A program made the position numbers and the translations under genes. The notes beneath the pieces are model-generated. The model was not told where the DNA came from, made no database searches, and saw only the letters and a program-made list of their open reading frames with translations. 64,000 nt of DNA from Roseovarius sp. TE539 (lineage in GTDB: Bacteria > Pseudomonadota > Alphaproteobacteria > Rhodobacterales > Rhodobacteraceae): positions 1 through 64,000 of the forward strand of contig NZ_QNGB01000006.1 of assembly GCF_003298505.1 (NCBI RefSeq), given 5' to 3'. Shown one piece after another: positions 62,401 through 64,000 of this stretch (position 1 is the first letter of the stretch; every line of letters starts with the position of its first letter).

Positions 62401-63070
62401 CGACATGCACAAGGAGGGCGCCGGTTTCCGTGCGATGATGAACAATTTCGCCATCGCCGTGAGTGTGGGCCTGCAATACGGCGTGCCGCTGGAGGAGTTC
62501 GTGGATGCCTTCACCTTCACCAAGTTCGAACCCGCGGGCATGGTGCAGGGTAATGACAGCATCAAGAACGCCACCTCGATCCTCGATTACATCTTCCGCG
62601 AACTGGCGGTCAGCTATCTTGACCGGACGGATCTGGCCCATGTGAAGCCCGAGGGCGCCAGCTTTGATGACCTGGGCCGCGGCGAGGAAGAGGGCGTGTC
62701 CAACATCACCGAGATGTCGGACGCGGCCGCGAGCAAGTCGCTGGAGGTGCTCAAGCAGATCAGTTCGACAGGTTATCTGCGCAAGCGCCTGCCACAGGAA
62801 CTGGTGGTGCTGCAGGGCGGGCAGGGCGCCGGTGCCACCGCTCTTGATGGGGCCGCCGATCCGGTGGAGGCTCTGGAAACGCTGGTGCCCGAGTCGCATG
62901 TGTCGGCCACGGCGGTGACCGCCGGCAGCATGACCATGACGGCGTCGACACGCGCGCGCCTGCAGGGGTTCGAAGGCGAGGCCTGCGGCGATTGCGGCAA
63001 CTACACACTGGTCCGCAACGGCACCTGCATGAAGTGCAACACCTGCGGGGCGACGTCGGGGTGCAGCTGA
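59411..63070 (+). CDS. nrdJ: Vitamin B12-dependent (class II) ribonucleotide reductase
   Basis: A 1219-residue enzyme reducing ribonucleotides to deoxyribonucleotides with adenosylcobalamin, independent of oxygen. The thiyl-radical cysteine is Cys469 in G-S-N-P-C-S-E, flanked by Asn467 and Glu471. One of the substrate-reducing cysteines is Cys192 (H-A-C-F-I-Q-S-V). [10 protein letters not shown] and Q-N-S-N-N-S-I-R are class II motifs. The C-terminus has a Lys/Val/Glu-rich linker and a Cys-rich tail, C-G-D-C-G-N-Y...C-M-K-C-N-T-C-G, probably zinc-binding and involved in re-reduction. An NrdR box and a structured leader lie upstream. The next gene begins 11 bases after the stop. Confidence 0.96.
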   Translation: MKIERRFTKAGQDAYADLEFVTTSSEIRNPDGTTVFRLDEVEVPSGWSQVASDVIAQKYFRKAGIPKRLKKVREKNVPKFLWRSVPDGDDVETGGETSAKQVFDRLAGAWAYWGWKGGYFSTEDDARAYFDEMRVMLARQMAAPNSPQWFNTGLHWAYGIDGPSQGHFYVDHATGNLTRSTSAYEHPQPHACFIQSVADDLVGDGGIMDLWVREARLFKYGSGTGTNFSSLRAEGEALSGGGKSSGLMGFLKIGDRAAGAIKSGGTTRRAAKMVICDADHPDIEEFINWKVREEQKVASIVAGSKMHEARLNDIFAAIRGWDGSQEDAVDPGKNDSLKTAIRAAKKVSIPETYVKRVLDYAKQGYGSIEFPTYDTDWDSEAYASVSGQNSNNSIRVTDAFLQAVRDDADWALINRTDGKVARTIKARDLWEDVGHAAWACADPGIQYHDTVNAWHTCPEDGEIRGSNPCSEYMFLDDTACNLASMNLLEFFANGEFDAEGYMHATRLWTVTLEISVMMAQFPSREIAQLSHDFRTLGLGYANIGGLLMNMGLGYDSDEGRALCGALTAIMTGVAYTTSAEMAGELGPFPGYARNRDHMLRVIRNHRTASRGKSDGYEGLAIPPVPLDHASCPDARLVKLAMASWDEALRLGEAHGYRNAQATVIAPTGTIGLVMDCDTTGIEPDFALVKFKKLAGGGYFKIINQSVPAALEKLGYAPAQIEEIIAYAVGHGSIGNAPGINHTSLAGHGFGPAELEKVDAALGAAFDIRFVFNQWTLGKEFCTDVLGIPEARLNDPGFDLLAHLGYTRAQIEAANDHVCGTMTLEGAPHLKAEHYNVFDCANPCGKKGRRYLSVDSHIYMMAAAQSFISGAISKTINMPNDATIEDCQKAYELSWSLGVKANALYRDGSKLSQPLASALVEDDDDAQEILESGSSQEKAAVLAEKVVEKVVVKEVVRSHREKMPERRKGYTQKAIVGGHKVYLRTGEYADGNLGEIFIDMHKEGAGFRAMMNNFAIAVSVGLQYGVPLEEFVDAFTFTKFEPAGMVQGNDSIKNATSILDYIFRELAVSYLDRTDLAHVKPEGASFDDLGRGEEEGVSNITEMSDAAASKSLEVLKQISSTGYLRKRLPQELVVLQGGQGAGATALDGAADPVEALETLVPESHVSATAVTAGSMTMTASTRARLQGFEGEACGDCGNYTLVRNGTCMKCNTCGATSGCS

Positions 63071-63081
63071 GGAGTAGCAGA

Positions 63082-63615
63082 ATGAGATCGCTAAGAGACC
63101 TCTTTGCAAAACTTCCGGCGGACGGCGTCTTACGCCATGCGTTGCGCCAGTTCAATCTTGCCCCGGGCCGGTTAGGCAAAGCAGTTTCCGTAAGAGAACT
63201 CGCTGAATCATTGGGTCTAGACGTCTACCAAGTCGAGTTGCCGAAAGGAATGGCCGGTCGCTTGGTCTCTGATCCATTTTCGGACAGTGGGTATGCTATC
63301 GAAGTGAATCGGCAGCATAGTGTCTTGAGCCGTAGATATACGGTTTTGCATGAGATTGGACATTTTTTGCTCCATGCTGATGTGACTGACCCATTGGCCG
63401 ATGCAATGCTATTAAGCCGGAGCGACGACGAGTTTTACTTTAATCAGAGCCAAGAGTGGGAAGCGAACAACGTTGCTGATGTCCTTCTGTTTGGTGATGG
63501 CGCGCTTGCTGCGGCAGTTTCGCTGCACAGAGGCGACGTGAAAAAATTGGCGAAGTATTTCGGAGTCACAGAAAATATGATCCGAGTGGCTATGCGGAAA
63601 TTCGAGTGTAGCTGA
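63082..63615 (+). CDS. ImmA/IrrE-type metallopeptidase domain protein
   Basis: A 177-residue protein with the zinc motif H-E-I-G-H-F-L-L-H in its middle, as in ImmA/IrrE (DUF955, M78) peptidases. An E-W-E-A-N-N-V-A-D-V-L-L-F block follows, giving the third ligand (usually E-x-E-A-N-x-F-A). The C-terminus, F-G-V-T-E-N-M-I-R-V-A-M, resembles the usual end of the family. These peptidases cut repressors of mobile elements, toxin-antitoxin partners or stress regulators. No adjacent helix-turn-helix gene is seen. Codon third positions are visibly richer in A/T than in neighbours, suggesting transfer. AGGAG eight bases before the ATG and the 11-base gap put it in line with nrdJ. Confidence 0.85.
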   Translation: MRSLRDLFAKLPADGVLRHALRQFNLAPGRLGKAVSVRELAESLGLDVYQVELPKGMAGRLVSDPFSDSGYAIEVNRQHSVLSRRYTVLHEIGHFLLHADVTDPLADAMLLSRSDDEFYFNQSQEWEANNVADVLLFGDGALAAAVSLHRGDVKKLAKYFGVTENMIRVAMRKFECS

Positions 63616-63680
63616 GGGGTCTTGCCCCTGGGCGCCGAACAGGGGGCCAGGCCGCGACGCTTGAAGTGGTGGCCCGCCCC

Positions 63681-63702
63681 GCCCGGAAGGAACGCTCCGG
63701 GC
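63681..63702 (+). terminator. Hairpin downstream of the ImmA/IrrE gene
   Basis: GCCCGGA, eight-base loop, TCCGGGC. The stem is perfect but no T tract follows. It may mark the end of the nrdJ-immA transcript. The rest of the 256-base gap 63616-63871 contains nothing I can identify. Confidence 0.35.
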
Positions 63703-63871
63703 GCCTGATCCGGCACCCTTTGCCCATCGGTTAACCGTCCCTGATGGCCTGCCACCCCGGCGCTTGTGCACCGGTGCTGTCTGTGGTTGGGGACAGACTC
63801 GCCGCAGATCCTTGATACAATGTGCACCGCGTGTCCCCAAGCCCTGTGCAACACATTGAAATGCAGGAGTT

Positions 63872-63948
63872 TGGTAGGCCCGGAGGGACTCGAACCCCCA
63901 ACCAAAGCGTTATGAGCGCTCTGCTCTAACCAATTGAGCTACAGGCCC
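63872..63948 (-). tRNA. tRNA with anticodon CAT (probably tRNA-Ile2, possibly elongator tRNA-Met)
   Basis: On the minus strand a 77-base cloverleaf begins GGGCCTGTAGCTCAATTGG and ends with encoded CCA. The anticodon loop is CTCATAA (anticodon CAT). The T loop is TTCGAGT. The acceptor has a G1-T72 wobble. The D arm and anticodon stem (AGCGC...) resemble Ile2 tRNAs, whose C34 is changed to lysidine by TilS, more than elongator Met, but the identity is not certain. Confidence 0.85.
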
Positions 63949-64000
63949 GGCCTGCGCGCCGTGTTAGGCATATGCCGATCGGGCGTCAAGGCTTTCGGAT

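Noticed and set aside
60095-63109. Very long open frame on the minus strand opposite nrdJ
   Set aside because: It mirrors the nrdJ codon structure, has no family motifs and lacks a ribosome site; a shadow of a GC-rich gene. The same holds for the long minus-strand frame opposite 26740-30159 (about 26677-29184).
1-64000. CRISPR array or other defence island
   Set aside because: No regularly spaced direct repeats and no cas, restriction or abortive-infection genes were seen on reading the window.

Overview
The window is about 64 kb of GC-rich, densely packed chromosome from an alphaproteobacterium, most likely a Rhodobacterales (roseobacter-type) species. The evidence is the gene content and order: chpT beside a DUF3553 gene, an olsB-olsA ornithine-lipid pair, an Usg gene, a DUF4167 gene after prfA-prmC, the trpGDC-moaC-moeA-lexA cluster, a single-polypeptide indolepyruvate oxidoreductase, and a lysis pair of the gene-transfer-agent type. 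Almost all of it is core genome. The only mobile-element trace is the end of an IS5-type transposase at the left edge, and the only clearly atypical gene is an ImmA/IrrE-type peptidase gene at the right edge. No CRISPR array, prophage structural genes or defence island was seen.

Layout. 0-7.2 kb: transposase end, chpT, DUF3553, olsBA, a ThiE-like gene, a TfoX-like pseudogene, trmJ, ctaA and an M32 carboxypeptidase. 7.2-19.5 kb: mostly minus strand, with a membrane protein, gyrA, a SYLF lipoprotein, a patatin, a Na+/H+ antiporter, an EEP-family enzyme, selO, a nucleoside hydrolase and mazG; usg and a YjdF-like gene are on plus. 19.6-25.4 kb: M20 amidohydrolase, agmatinase, DUF1499, prfA-prmC and DUF4167. 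25.5-26.7 kb: a candidate small RNA, then a LysR regulator divergent from the indolepyruvate oxidoreductase gene (26.7-30.2 kb), with a LysR-type palindrome between them. 30.2-38.1 kb: acyltransferase, murI, argC, ccmE, an endolysin-holin pair, ccmF-ccmH and a PaaG-like gene. 38.2-43.8 kb: gltA and gltX, then comEC facing lexA. 43.9-48 kb: moeA, moaC and trpCDG on minus. 48-57 kb: a divergent polysaccharide deacetylase, rluE, a rhodanese, and the chain fabI-gpt-aminotransferase-ppiD-trpE read leftwards. 57-64 kb: pdxH, a double cold-shock protein, DUF192, tRNA-Pro, nrdJ, the ImmA/IrrE gene and a CAT-anticodon tRNA.

How the genes fit together. Cytochrome biogenesis is represented by ctaA (haem A) and ccmE/F/H (cytochrome c). 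Tryptophan synthesis is split between trpE and trpGDC. Membrane lipid work is represented by olsBA, a further PlsC-type acyltransferase and fabI. Four loci (chpT, the endolysin-holin pair, lexA, comEC) have homologues known to control, release or receive gene transfer agents in Rhodobacter capsulatus, although the capsid cluster is not here.

The best leads for new biology are the candidate sRNA at 25494-25574, the structured nrdJ leader at 59282-59369 with its NrdR box, the lysis pair inside the ccm locus, and the ImmA/IrrE gene joined to nrdJ. All calls are from reading sequence alone; no database search was run.
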